Assembly: GCF_013299165.1 (NCBI RefSeq)
Contig: NZ_JAAFKD010000003.1
Span: 309,381-373,380, forward strand
Source of the DNA: Microcoleus sp. bin38.metabat.b11b12b14.051
Lineage (GTDB): Bacteria > Cyanobacteriota > Cyanobacteriia > Cyanobacteriales > Microcoleaceae
Direction: 5' to 3'
Length of the DNA: 64,000 bases
Shown here: positions 1 through 8,302 of the stretch, one piece after another
How the letters are laid out: each line of letters begins with the position of its first letter
Position numbering within the stretch: the stretch's first letter is position 1
Notes under the pieces: model-generated
What the model was told of the DNA's origin: nothing
Databases searched by the model: none
The model's input: the letters and a program-made list of their open reading frames with translations, nothing else
Program-made: the position numbers and the translations under genes

Positions 1-932
1 GACGGTTCTCCAAACAGCACAAAAGCGATCGCACCACAGACGATCGCGATCAGATAGAAGTAAATGAAATAGGTAGTATCATTAGCCGCTAAATGCCAAC
101 TGGTTGTATGCCGAACAAAAGATTGAGTGGCTGCTGTTTTGTTGTGTTTCCACGCTTTTCTAGCTTGAATCCGACTGTAACCAGGAGAGTCAGTCGGCCA
201 CCATGTCGCGGCCCAATTAACTAAATGCGCTGACCAATATTGCAAAGCTGCATATCCGACTATTCCGCTCAGCAGTACCCAAACAACTAACAGAAATGTT
301 GTCAGTGGTAGTAACTGTTGTGGTATAATTGGGGCCGTCGCAATAGTTAGCTTTAAAAACGGAGTACCCGTGATTGTTGGAACTAGCAGAAGTTCTAATA
401 TCTTGAGCAAGTCTGCATAGAAAATCCAGAGGAATTTGACCAGAATTTTTAGCCGCTTGGCAAAGCCGAAGTGATACAAATAAGCAGATGCGATCGCAGT
501 TCCGAGAATTAAAGCAACAATTGAGCTCGAAGAATCCCTGAGCGGCAGCATCAAAAAGGCGATCGCCGGAATCCCCATGACGATCGCAGCCGGCAGCGTG
601 GCAAAGGCGATAATCCCTTCCCTCCAGTGCAGCCAAGGCGATACTGCTGCTGTCGGCGGTTGCTTGTGGCTGCGACTTTCCACCCACTCGGCAACTTTCG
701 CTAATCCCCAATGGTAGAAAGCAAATAACGGTATCTGACACAGCCAAGCAAATGCGATCGCGCCTTCAAAATCAGAGCTGCTGATGCTGCGCCAGTACAT
801 CGCGCTAAATCTGTAATAGTAGTAATAATATCCAGGCAGCAGTACCGAAACAATCAGCCAAAAACCGCTGCTTAATGCAAAACCTTTTGCCCACGATGCA
901 GGATGGGGGAGGAACTTCGGCCAGTTATTCAT
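1..932 (-). CDS. Multi-pass membrane protein, 3' end outside window
   Basis: An open frame starts at the ATG at 932-930 (MNNWPKFLPHPASW) and runs without a stop to the left edge of the window, giving at least 310 residues. Several long hydrophobic stretches are visible: residues ~15-30, a segment near 'AIAFAWLCQIPLFAF', 'IIAFATLPAAIVMGIPAIAF', 'IVALILGTAIASAYLYHFGF', a 'PLTTFLLVVWVLLSGIVGYA' segment and one at the edge. It is therefore a polytopic inner-membrane protein. I do not recognise the family. Other open frames across this stretch are shadows, because only this frame gives continuous membrane segments. The stop codon and any domain beyond the edge are unseen. Confidence 0.75.
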   Translation of the reverse strand, partial: MNNWPKFLPHPASWAKGFALSSGFWLIVSVLLPGYYYYYYRFSAMYWRSISSSDFEGAIAFAWLCQIPLFAFYHWGLAKVAEWVESRSHKQPPTAAVSPWLHWREGIIAFATLPAAIVMGIPAIAFLMLPLRDSSSSIVALILGTAIASAYLYHFGFAKRLKILVKFLWIFYADLLKILELLLVPTITGTPFLKLTIATAPIIPQQLLPLTTFLLVVWVLLSGIVGYAALQYWSAHLVNWAATWWPTDSPGYSRIQARKAWKHNKTAATQSFVRHTTSWHLAANDTTYFIYFYLIAIVCGAIAFVLFGEP

Positions 933-999
933 GAGAGGAAGCTGGGGGGGATCTCAATATTGTCCCACTACACTTGAGCTTATGCAATTGCTTTAGCGT

Positions 1000-1020
1000 T
1001 CAGACAAAACATTGACTCAT
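1000..1020 (-). pseudogene. Possible ParE toxin remnant, 6 codons
   Basis: The ATG at 1020-1018 overlaps by 4 nt (ATGA) the stop that the upstream ParD-like gene would have if its frameshift were repaired. The frame reads MSQCFV and stops. This is where, and how, a ParE toxin gene would begin. No toxin-like sequence follows before the next gene at 932. Six residues are too few to prove the family; the overlap geometry is the main support. Confidence 0.3.
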
Positions 1021-1089
1021 TCCTGAACCTCTCGTGCTTTGCGAAACTTTTCTGGCAATTGCTCTCGCACCGTCTCTAAAGGAATTCCT

Positions 1090-1287
1090 TCACCCCTTGA
1101 AGAGTTCCGCCTCCGCTTGCTCAACGGACTCACGCACTTGTTCCTCCCAGTCCGAATAATGCTTCTGGGTTTGGGCCAAAGTCTGGAGGGCTTTGGTAAT
1201 CACTTCGGAGGCTGAACTAAAAGGCCCCTGCGCCAATTGCGCCTCGATCAATTGCATCTGTTCTGGACTTAAAGTAATATTCATCAC
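1090..1287 (-). CDS. ParD-family antitoxin, frameshifted C-terminus
   Basis: 65 residues starting MMNITLSPEQMQLIEAQL. It matches the ribbon-helix-helix ParD/CC2985 type of antitoxin, which binds its own operator and a RelE/ParE toxin. The frame closes at TGA 1092-1090, just after a run of four G (minus strand; plus 1093-1096). Removing one G restores a 3' extension to TGA 1019-1017, encoding GEGIPLETVREQLPEKFRKA, which looks like the normal toxin-binding tail of this family. The gene therefore seems to have gained one base, or the assembly has an error. Only a six-codon toxin-like start follows (1000-1020). This is an orphan and probably damaged antitoxin. Confidence 0.7.
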   Translation of the reverse strand: MMNITLSPEQMQLIEAQLAQGPFSSASEVITKALQTLAQTQKHYSDWEEQVRESVEQAEAELFKG

Positions 1288-1694
1288 ACGACCTCCCTTA
1301 GACAGATCCTTGTTTTAAGAATAGCGCTACATTCGCTCAGGGCGATCGCCCCGAAACCGTGCCGAAGAAGTTCAAATCCGATCGCCTGTCGCTGCTTTCG
1401 TCCTCGCCACAATTGCTAAATCAACAATTCAACCGCGCTATAACGATCGCAATTAATATCGCAACAAGTCCGATTTTGAGTCAACATAATTTTCCCGATC
1501 TTTCCCTAAAATCCTCGCAATCTCGATCGCACTCATGAAATACTCCGGTAAATTTTGATTGACAAATAGCAATATTTATAGTAGAAAGGCTCAAGAATAT
1601 TGTAAAAAGGATCTGGATACAGCAATCCCCCTGCCGGAAACAACAGGTTACAATCAAAAATAGATTCTATTTCGATAACAATACTGTTTATAGC
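1288..1694. other. Intergenic region before ribBA
   Basis: 407 bp between the divergent ParD-like gene and ribBA. It holds HIP1-type GCGATCGC sites and AT-rich sequence near 1560-1610 that could contain a promoter. I see no FMN riboswitch signature ahead of ribBA, no tRNA and no small ORF worth naming. Confidence 0.5.
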
Positions 1695-3491
1695 TTGAAG
1701 TCCTCAGTGCCCTACAACAACAGCTCAACTCAATCTTTTCAATTTGACTCGGTTGACGGCGCCCTCGCAGACCTGAAAGCAGGTCGGATGCTGGTAGTAG
1801 TCGATGACGAAAACCGCGAAAACGAAGGCGACGTAATTTGTGCCGCCCAATTCGCCACCCCCGACAACATCAATTTTATGGCAGTGAACGCCCGGGGTTT
1901 GATCTGTCTGGCCTTGAGCGGCGACAGGCTCGATCGCCTGGAATTGCCCCTGATGGTCAGCAAAAACACCGACAACAATCAAACAGCCTTCACCGTCAGC
2001 ATCGATGCAGTCAACGGCGTCAGTACCGGTATCTCCGCCGAAGATAGGGCGCGCACCATCCAAGTCGCCATCCACCCGGACACCAAACCTCAAGATTTGC
2101 GCCGTCCCGGTCACATTTTCCCGCTGCGGGCGATCGACGGTGGCGTCCTCAAACGCGCAGGCCACACCGAGGCCTCCGTTGACCTCGCCAGACTCGCCGG
2201 CCTCTATCCCAGCGGTGTCATCTGCGAAATTCAAAACCCCGACGGTTCGATGGCGAGGTTGCCGGAATTAATCGAGTACGCTAAAACCCACAACCTCAAA
2301 ATCATCAGCATTGCTGACTTAATTAGCTACCGCCTGAAGCACGATCGATTTGTCCGCCGCGAAACCGTCGCCAAATTGCCGACTCAATTCGGCGAGTTTA
2401 TGATTTACGCCTACCGCGACACCCAAGACAACTCAGAACACGTTGCAATTGTCAAGGGCGATCCGGCAGAATTTAAAGACAAACCCGTGATGGTACGGGT
2501 GCATTCCGAATGCCTGACCGGCGATGCTTTGGGCTCCCTGCGCTGCGACTGTCGGATGCAACTGCAAGCGGCACTAAAAATGATCGAAAATGCCGGTTCT
2601 GGCATCATAGTTTACTTGCGCCAAGAAGGTCGGGGCATTGGACTGGTCAATAAACTCAAAGCTTACTCGCTACAAGATATCGGATACGATACCGTAGAAG
2701 CTAACGAGCGGTTGGGATTTCCCGCTGACTTGCGAAACTACGGCGTTGGAGCGCAAATGCTTAACGATTTGGGAGTCCAAAAAATTCGGTTGATTACTAA
2801 CAACCCGCGCAAAATCGCTGGTTTGAAAGGTTACGGCATTGAAGTAGCCGATCGCGTCCCCTTACTTATTGAAGCTACAGATTACAACTCGATATATCTG
2901 GCCACAAAAGCCGAAAAACTCGGGCATATGCTGCTGCAAACTTATTTAGTAACAGTGGCGATTCATTGGGACGAAACGAAGTCCGATGGAAGTCGGAAGA
3001 AGGAAGAAGGCGCTTCGGCTTCGCTCAGCGTAAAAAGAGGGAAGAGGGAAGAAGGAAAAGAGGAAGATTCTGCCATCCAAAATCGCTATGAACATCTCGA
3101 AAAACTGCGACATTTGGCGGCTAGCCACGACTTGCTGCTGCAAGAAGAAGCGCGACCGGTGGGCATAGCTTTGTTTGGAGAAGGCTCTCTGATCGTTCAC
3201 CTAGGCTTCGATCAAGCCGGACTCGCGGCCTCCGACTGGTACTCGGACGCCAACCATCCTTACGTCAAGGCGATCGCCAAAATTCTCGGCGACCTCAGCA
3301 CAGAGCCAGACTTGCAAAAATTAGAATTCATGGTTTCGGGCGGCGGCGATCCGCTTAAAACCCTGCAAGTTCAGCTCGATCGAGAAACCTTCCCCCTCGG
3401 ACAAGTCGCGTCCGTATGTGCGAGGCTTCAACCTCAAATAATCTACAGTTTTTCCCTTATTCCCGATTCAGCCCTCGAAATGTCAAGCTAG
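1695..3491 (+). CDS. ribBA: Bifunctional RibBA: DHBP synthase / GTP cyclohydrolase II
   Basis: This enzyme opens riboflavin synthesis on both branches. The N-terminal domain (~17-215) makes 3,4-dihydroxy-2-butanone 4-phosphate from ribulose 5-phosphate and shows DDENRENEGD, RPGHIFPL and HTEAS. The C-terminal domain (~220-420) is GTP cyclohydrolase II with the zinc cysteines in HSECLTGDALGSLRCDC and the RQEGRGIGL motif. The start is a TTG. The protein has 598 residues; beyond ~430 it carries a low-complexity stretch rich in K, R, E and G, encoded by a GGAAGAAGG-type repeat, and then a ~140-residue C-terminal region present in cyanobacterial RibBA. The repeat stretch is in frame and looks like an inserted microsatellite between domains. 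Confidence 0.95.
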   Translation: MKSSVPYNNSSTQSFQFDSVDGALADLKAGRMLVVVDDENRENEGDVICAAQFATPDNINFMAVNARGLICLALSGDRLDRLELPLMVSKNTDNNQTAFTVSIDAVNGVSTGISAEDRARTIQVAIHPDTKPQDLRRPGHIFPLRAIDGGVLKRAGHTEASVDLARLAGLYPSGVICEIQNPDGSMARLPELIEYAKTHNLKIISIADLISYRLKHDRFVRRETVAKLPTQFGEFMIYAYRDTQDNSEHVAIVKGDPAEFKDKPVMVRVHSECLTGDALGSLRCDCRMQLQAALKMIENAGSGIIVYLRQEGRGIGLVNKLKAYSLQDIGYDTVEANERLGFPADLRNYGVGAQMLNDLGVQKIRLITNNPRKIAGLKGYGIEVADRVPLLIEATDYNSIYLATKAEKLGHMLLQTYLVTVAIHWDETKSDGSRKKEEGASASLSVKRGKREEGKEEDSAIQNRYEHLEKLRHLAASHDLLLQEEARPVGIALFGEGSLIVHLGFDQAGLAASDWYSDANHPYVKAIAKILGDLSTEPDLQKLEFMVSGGGDPLKTLQVQLDRETFPLGQVASVCARLQPQIIYSFSLIPDSALEMSS

Positions 3492-3518
3492 GGTCAAGAA
3501 TAGAAGGGGCAAATTTAC

Positions 3519-4958
3519 ATGGACATGAATGTTGGTGACTTTCTGCACCGGCTCGACCTCAGGGGACAACCGCTTAAAGGCACCAACCTCGGCGGTGCAG
3601 AACTCCGGGGAGCAAACCTCAGGGGAACAGACCTCCGAGAAACCAACCTCAGTAACGCTATTCTCAAGTATGCAGATTTGATCGAAGCCGACCTCACCCG
3701 CGCTAATCTCAGCGGTGCAGATTTAGCTGAGTCGTTTCTGAATCTAGCCAACCTCACCAGAGCCGATTTGAGCGGTGCTATCCTCCGAGAAGCTACTTTG
3801 GTAGGAGCAGAACTCACGGGAGCAAACCTCAAAGGCGCAAGTTTGATCAAGGCTAATTTAGTGGGAGCAAATCTCCAAGAAGCTAACTTAACCAGAGCCA
3901 ACCTCAGCGGAGCGGATTTGCGCGGTTCTCAAATGACCGACGCCATTTTAGACAAAGCTGTCTACAACAACCGCACAATCTTTCCCGAGGGTATTGATCC
4001 AGGCGCAAAGGGAGCAATTTTGCTAGCTCCCAACGCCTCGCTCCCGGGATTAAATCTGATTATGGTAGATTTGACCGGAGCGGATTTAAAGGGAGCCGAT
4101 TTGCGGCGCACCAACTTATACAAAGCTATTTTATTTGGAGCAAAGCTCGATCGGGCAAACTTAGCAGGAGCCAACCTCAGCGGAGCCGACTTGAGAGAAG
4201 CCACTTTGAGCGGCACCATTTTAGAAAAAGCTGTTTACAGCAATACAACCTTGTTTTCAGAAGGCATTGACCCCCGTCTCGGCGGAGCTTATTTAATTGC
4301 TCCCAATGTATTGTTGCAAGGGGTAAACTTAACCGGAGCCGACTTAAACGGGTCAGATTTAAGCGGAGCTAATTTGAGCAATTCTAACTTAAGTTCGGTC
4401 AATCTCAAAAATGTAGACCTCAGCAGAGCCAGCTTAAAAAAAGCTTACCTCAAAGGTGCAAATTTGGAAGGAACAGATTTGAGAGGAGCCGATTTAAGCG
4501 GCGCAATTTTGCACCAAGTAAACATGAGTTCTGCCGACTTGAGGGGTGTAGACTTAACCAGGGCTGACCTCAGCGGCGCTAATTTGAGCGATGCCGATTT
4601 GAGGGAAACAGATTTCACCGGAGCTACTTTGCTGTTCGCTAACTTGAGCGGCGCCGACTTGAGAGGTGTAGACTTGACAAAAGCTGACCTCAGCGGTGCT
4701 AAGTTAAACGAAGCTGACCTCAGAAAAGCAGATTTGATGAGAGTAAATTTGGAGGGAGCAGATTTAACTGAAGCAGACTTAAGCGACGCTCATTTATTCC
4801 GAGTTAATCTCAGAGGTGCTAACCTAAAAGGTGCAAACCTCAAAGGCGCAAGTTTAAAAGGGGTATCTTTGACCGATGCTTATTTGAGCGAAACAGATTT
4901 GACCGATGTAGAGCTGAGTCCGAGTTTCTTTGAACTGCCATTAGAATCGGAATGGTAA
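3519..4958 (+). CDS. Pentapeptide-repeat protein
   Basis: 479 residues built almost entirely of A(D/N)LXX pentapeptides (ADLSG, ANLRG, ADLRE and similar), which fold as a right-handed quadrilateral beta-helix. The array is broken twice by similar non-repeat segments around residues ~145-180 and ~245-275, both containing an '(S/N)(N/T)T(I/L)F.EGIDP' motif, so the gene looks like an internal duplication of one module. There is no signal peptide or catalytic domain. Such proteins are very common in cyanobacteria and their functions are mostly unknown. It begins 27 bp after ribBA and could be co-transcribed with it. The ATG at 3519 is followed by a second in-frame ATG two codons later. Confidence 0.9.
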   Translation: MDMNVGDFLHRLDLRGQPLKGTNLGGAELRGANLRGTDLRETNLSNAILKYADLIEADLTRANLSGADLAESFLNLANLTRADLSGAILREATLVGAELTGANLKGASLIKANLVGANLQEANLTRANLSGADLRGSQMTDAILDKAVYNNRTIFPEGIDPGAKGAILLAPNASLPGLNLIMVDLTGADLKGADLRRTNLYKAILFGAKLDRANLAGANLSGADLREATLSGTILEKAVYSNTTLFSEGIDPRLGGAYLIAPNVLLQGVNLTGADLNGSDLSGANLSNSNLSSVNLKNVDLSRASLKKAYLKGANLEGTDLRGADLSGAILHQVNMSSADLRGVDLTRADLSGANLSDADLRETDFTGATLLFANLSGADLRGVDLTKADLSGAKLNEADLRKADLMRVNLEGADLTEADLSDAHLFRVNLRGANLKGANLKGASLKGVSLTDAYLSETDLTDVELSPSFFELPLESEW

Positions 4959-4961
4959 TTA

Positions 4962-5084
4962 ACAGTTGACAGTTGACAGAAGAGCCCGCCCGCGGAGTCG
5001 AGGGGTTGACAGTTGACAGTTGACAGAAGAGCCCGCCCGCGGAGTCGAGGGGTTGGCCGTTGACAGTTGACAATTGACAGTTAC
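4962..5084. repeat. Tandem TTGACAG heptamers with ~52-bp repeat unit
   Basis: Runs of the heptamer TTGACAG alternate with two copies of a segment containing AGAAGAGCCCGCCCGCGGAG and TCGAGGGGTTG. The heptamer class corresponds to the short tandemly repeated repetitive (STRR) sequences described in cyanobacteria. Open frames across it are repeat artefacts. Confidence 0.75.
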
Positions 5085-5134
5085 TAATAACTGAGCCAAT
5101 AAAAAATAATAAAAAAGCTGACAACTAACAACTG

Positions 5135-5238
5135 ATACCATTTTTTAAAAGTCATGAGAAACTTTCATGAAAAGGTAAAGGAAATAATTACAAACCCCAA
5201 TTGTCCTGTATCTCTATCAAATCTTTAAAAAATGGTAT
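5135..5238. repeat. MITE-like element, copy 1
   Basis: A 104-bp element bounded by the inverted ends ATACCATTTTTT and AAAAAATGGTAT. It is closely similar over its length to the element at 5315-5419, sharing an internal TTTCATGAAAAGGT segment. It contains no coding sequence. Terminal inverted repeats plus small size suggest a miniature inverted-repeat element or another mobile palindromic repeat. Confidence 0.65.
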
Positions 5239-5253
5239 GACCATAACAAAAAT

Positions 5254-5312
5254 GGTTCGTAGTGTGGACGCAAGGACGCAATAAGAGCGTCCTTGCGTCC
5301 ACACTACGAACC
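5254..5312. repeat. Long perfect hairpin repeat (GGTTCGTAGTG family)
   Basis: A perfect inverted repeat with 26-bp arms beginning GGTTCGTAGTGTGGACGC and a short AATAAGA loop, lying between the two MITE-like copies. The outer 11 bp and the central AATAAGA also occur in the hairpins at 59202-59259 and 59322-59379, although the inner arm sequence differs. This marks one dispersed family. Confidence 0.8.
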
Positions 5313-5314
5313 TT

Positions 5315-5419
5315 ATACCATTTTTTTAAAGTTATGATAGAGTTTCATGAAAAGGTCAAGGAGATAATTACAATGTCCAACGGTAGTTTATCTCTATTGC
5401 ATCTTTAGAAAAATGGTAT
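5315..5419. repeat. MITE-like element, copy 2
   Basis: 105-bp second copy of the element at 5135-5238, in the same orientation and with the same ATACCATTTTT ends. The two copies flank the hairpin at 5254-5312, so the whole block is repeat, hairpin, repeat. Confidence 0.65.
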
Positions 5420-5445
5420 GCCAACTAACAACTGACAACTGACTA

Positions 5446-7182
5446 ATGATTAATGACAAACCGTTAGGCTCTGTTATTCAAGGTTCCCTCAGCAAGGGAT
5501 TAGAAGTGCGACTGCACGCCGATGTTTCGGTGGAAGATATGAGGGTGGGGAAATTTCTAGTAGTGCGGGGGGTACGATCGCACTTTTTCTGTATGCTCAC
5601 CGATGTATCTCTCGGAACATCGAGCGCTCGCATTTTATCCAACCCTCCCAACCCCAACGACGATTTTCTCCTCGCAGTCCTCGCTGGTAGCAGCACCTAC
5701 GGTACGATCGAGCTGGCGCCGATGTTGATGCTGACTGCGGAAAAAGAAAAATCTCAAGCAATCTTCGATCCGAGAGGTAACGGAGTCCCCGATAAAAAGT
5801 TAGCCTTAGGGAATTTGGGTTCGTTTGAGGCACAAAGTGGCGCTGATATGGAGCTGCTACCGGTTAAAACGATTCCCAGCCACTTTTCCCAGGTGTTTGA
5901 TGCCAAAGAAAGTGATTTTCGGGCGGTTTTTGGCTGGGAAGATGACCCGTACCGTTGCAATTTTGCGATCGGGAAACCGATTGACATGGATGTGGCTGTG
6001 TGCTTGGATTTAGACCGATTTGTGGAACGCAGCAACGGAGTTTTTGGTAAGTCGGGAACCGGAAAATCTTTTTTGACGCGCTTGCTGTTGTCGGGAATTA
6101 TTCGCAAGCAAGCTGCTGTCAATCTAATTTTTGATATGCACTCGGAGTACGGCTGGGAAGCAGTTTCGGAAGGGAAACAATTTAGCACTGTTAAAGGTTT
6201 GCGACAGTTGTTTCCAGATAAAATACAGATTTATACGCTCGATCCAGAATCTACTAAACGCCGGGGCGTCCGTGATGCTCAAGAGTTGTTTTTGAGTTTC
6301 GATCAAATTGAAGTGGAAGATATCTCGCTGGTGCAGCGGGAGTTGAATTTGTCGGAAGCTAGTATCGAAAATGCAATTATTTTGCGAAATGAGTTGGGTA
6401 GCGGTTGGATAAATAAGTTGCTGGACATGAGTAACGAAGATATCCAAATGTTCTGTGAAGAAAAGCGCGGGAATAAATCTTCGATCATGGCCTTGCAGCG
6501 AAAGCTAGAGCGTTTGAATGATTTAAAATACATTCGACAACGCTGTCCCAAAAATTATGTAACTGAAGTTTTGCAGTGTTTGGATAGTGGAAAAAATGTA
6601 GTAATTGAGTTCGGTTCGCACTCGGATTTGCTGTCATATATGTTAGCAGCAAATGTGATTACTCGCCGCATTCACGCATCTTACGTGCGGAAAGCTGAAA
6701 AGTTTTTGATGAGCAAAAATCCGTGCGACAAGCCACAACCGTTAGTGATTACCATTGAGGAAGCCCACCGCTTTCTCGATCCGGCGATCGTCCGATCGAC
6801 TATTTTCGGCACGATCGCCCGGGAAATGCGAAAATACTTCGTAACTCTGCTGATTGTAGACCAGCGTCCCTCCGGTATCGACGGCGAGGTGATGTCGCAA
6901 GTCGGTACGCGGATCACAGCTTTGCTAAACGACGATAAAGATATCGATGCTATCTTTACGGGGGTTTCTGGAGGCCAGAGTTTGCGATCGGTTTTGGCCA
7001 AACTCGACTCGAAACAGCAAGCTTTAGTTTTGGGGCACGCGGTACCGATGCCGGTAGTTGTGCAAACTCGTCCCTACGACGAGCAATTCTACAGGGAAAT
7101 CGGGGATATTGACTGGCAAGAAATGCCCGACGAACAAGTGTTTGCCGAGGCAGAAGCTGCTAAAATGGATTTGGGATTTTAG
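5446..7182 (+). CDS. HerA-like DUF87 ATPase
   Basis: 578 residues. It has a HerA-FtsK type ATPase core with Walker A GVFGKSGTGKSF at ~197-208 and Walker B LVITIEEAHRF at ~432. The N-terminal ~150 residues form a small beta-rich domain as in HerA barrel proteins. Archaeal and bacterial HerA proteins are hexameric DNA translocases that often act with the nuclease NurA in end resection or in defence; no NurA gene is adjacent here. Cyanobacteria carry solitary DUF87 ATPases like this one, whose task is not established. The gene follows a repeat block and stands alone. Confidence 0.85.
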   Translation: MINDKPLGSVIQGSLSKGLEVRLHADVSVEDMRVGKFLVVRGVRSHFFCMLTDVSLGTSSARILSNPPNPNDDFLLAVLAGSSTYGTIELAPMLMLTAEKEKSQAIFDPRGNGVPDKKLALGNLGSFEAQSGADMELLPVKTIPSHFSQVFDAKESDFRAVFGWEDDPYRCNFAIGKPIDMDVAVCLDLDRFVERSNGVFGKSGTGKSFLTRLLLSGIIRKQAAVNLIFDMHSEYGWEAVSEGKQFSTVKGLRQLFPDKIQIYTLDPESTKRRGVRDAQELFLSFDQIEVEDISLVQRELNLSEASIENAIILRNELGSGWINKLLDMSNEDIQMFCEEKRGNKSSIMALQRKLERLNDLKYIRQRCPKNYVTEVLQCLDSGKNVVIEFGSHSDLLSYMLAANVITRRIHASYVRKAEKFLMSKNPCDKPQPLVITIEEAHRFLDPAIVRSTIFGTIAREMRKYFVTLLIVDQRPSGIDGEVMSQVGTRITALLNDDKDIDAIFTGVSGGQSLRSVLAKLDSKQQALVLGHAVPMPVVVQTRPYDEQFYREIGDIDWQEMPDEQVFAEAEAAKMDLGF

Positions 7183-7318
7183 ATTGAAAATTGTTATAGC
7201 AAAGGAAGTTCGGCAGCTAATTGTGTAACGGATGGAACAAGAGACAAGATTGCATTCATTTACCTTCAATTCCTTCAACTATCTGCATGTATAGCGGTTC
7301 TCAAAAACATGAGGATAG

Positions 7319-7416
7319 CCCTATGCCCTATGCCCTATGCCCTATGCCCTATGCCCTATGCCCTATGCCCTATGCCCTATGCCCTATGCCCTATGCCCTA
7401 TGCCCTATGCCCTATG
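7319..7416. repeat. (CCCTATG)14 heptanucleotide tandem repeat
   Basis: Fourteen uninterrupted copies of CCCTATG. The same heptamer occurs five times at 28569-28603. Open frames through it encode only a repeating peptide and are not genes. Confidence 0.95.
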
Positions 7417-8302
7417 CCCGCCCGACATACCTCACCTTTTTGAGAAAGGCTATATCTGTGTTTATCTGCTTCACATCTGCGGTTTCTGTATCAATCATTG
7501 TCAAGAAAAACCCGGTTTCTTGTTACCCGTGCGTAAGTCTCGGAAAGTGCGATCGACATTCAAAAAAAATATTCCTCCGGCTTTAGTCAAGGGCTTTTGC
7601 CATCAGACCTCTTACCCCTCATCCCTAACTCTATAAAATTTGGATAAGCTCAAATATTATTCAGTCGATCGCCAAAATTCAACTCAAATAGCCCAAAATC
7701 CCGGTCTTAATATATCTTTACTCACTGATAGCAGAAGTTGATTAGCATATTTTAATAAAAATGTCAAGAAATATTTTAAACGGTAAGTTGCACCGAATAC
7801 GGCGATCCAGTTCGGTTATCTCGCATCGCAGCATCTAGGCAGCGAGAAAAATTCAAGCGATGATAGAACAGAGAGCAAAACAAAGCCCTCGAATTGCATG
7901 AGTCTGTTTGCCTGAGTATATTTGCATGAGTATTGTGAAGTTGAGTTGCAGTTAAAACTAGCAGGGAATGTAAAACCTTAAGGGAAAGTATAGAATCTTG
8001 ACCTTAAGACAGAGGTTTTGACCCTTTACGATCCTCAAAATTTGGAATAGTATTGAGAAAAGTAAACTCTTGCTTCACTTCGCCTGAAACTAGCTGTTAA
8101 AGCTAGCGAGCTACGGAAAATCGACGGGGATTAATAGAAAATCAAGCAGAAAATTAATCCCGAACAACAAGCTTCTACCGATCGTCACCGATAAACAGGA
8201 GGGGTAACATCCCCCCTGTAGCAGTCTTTATCCCACTTGTAAAAGTGGGACAGGGTATCACCAACTTTTTATCTGTTGTTACAAGGAGTGCAATACTCAC
8301 CC
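7417..8302. other. Long intergenic region before the sigma factor gene
   Basis: About 890 bp without a convincing gene. It is AT-rich at 7640-7800. Two stem-loops lie just ahead of the sigma factor: 8195-8219 (ACAGGAGGGG paired with CCCCCCTGT, one mismatch) and 8231-8250 (TCCCACTT paired with AAGTGGGA, GTAA loop). No poly-T follows either one, so they look like leader structures and not terminators. Confidence 0.55.

Noticed and set aside
1300-1400. tRNA-like GTTCAAATCC at ~1370
   Set aside because: No acceptor stem, D-arm or anticodon arm can be built around it.
7221-7636. Two overlapping open frames through the CCCTATG repeat
   Set aside because: The peptides are repeats of MPYALCP produced by a heptamer read in three frames; no gene features.
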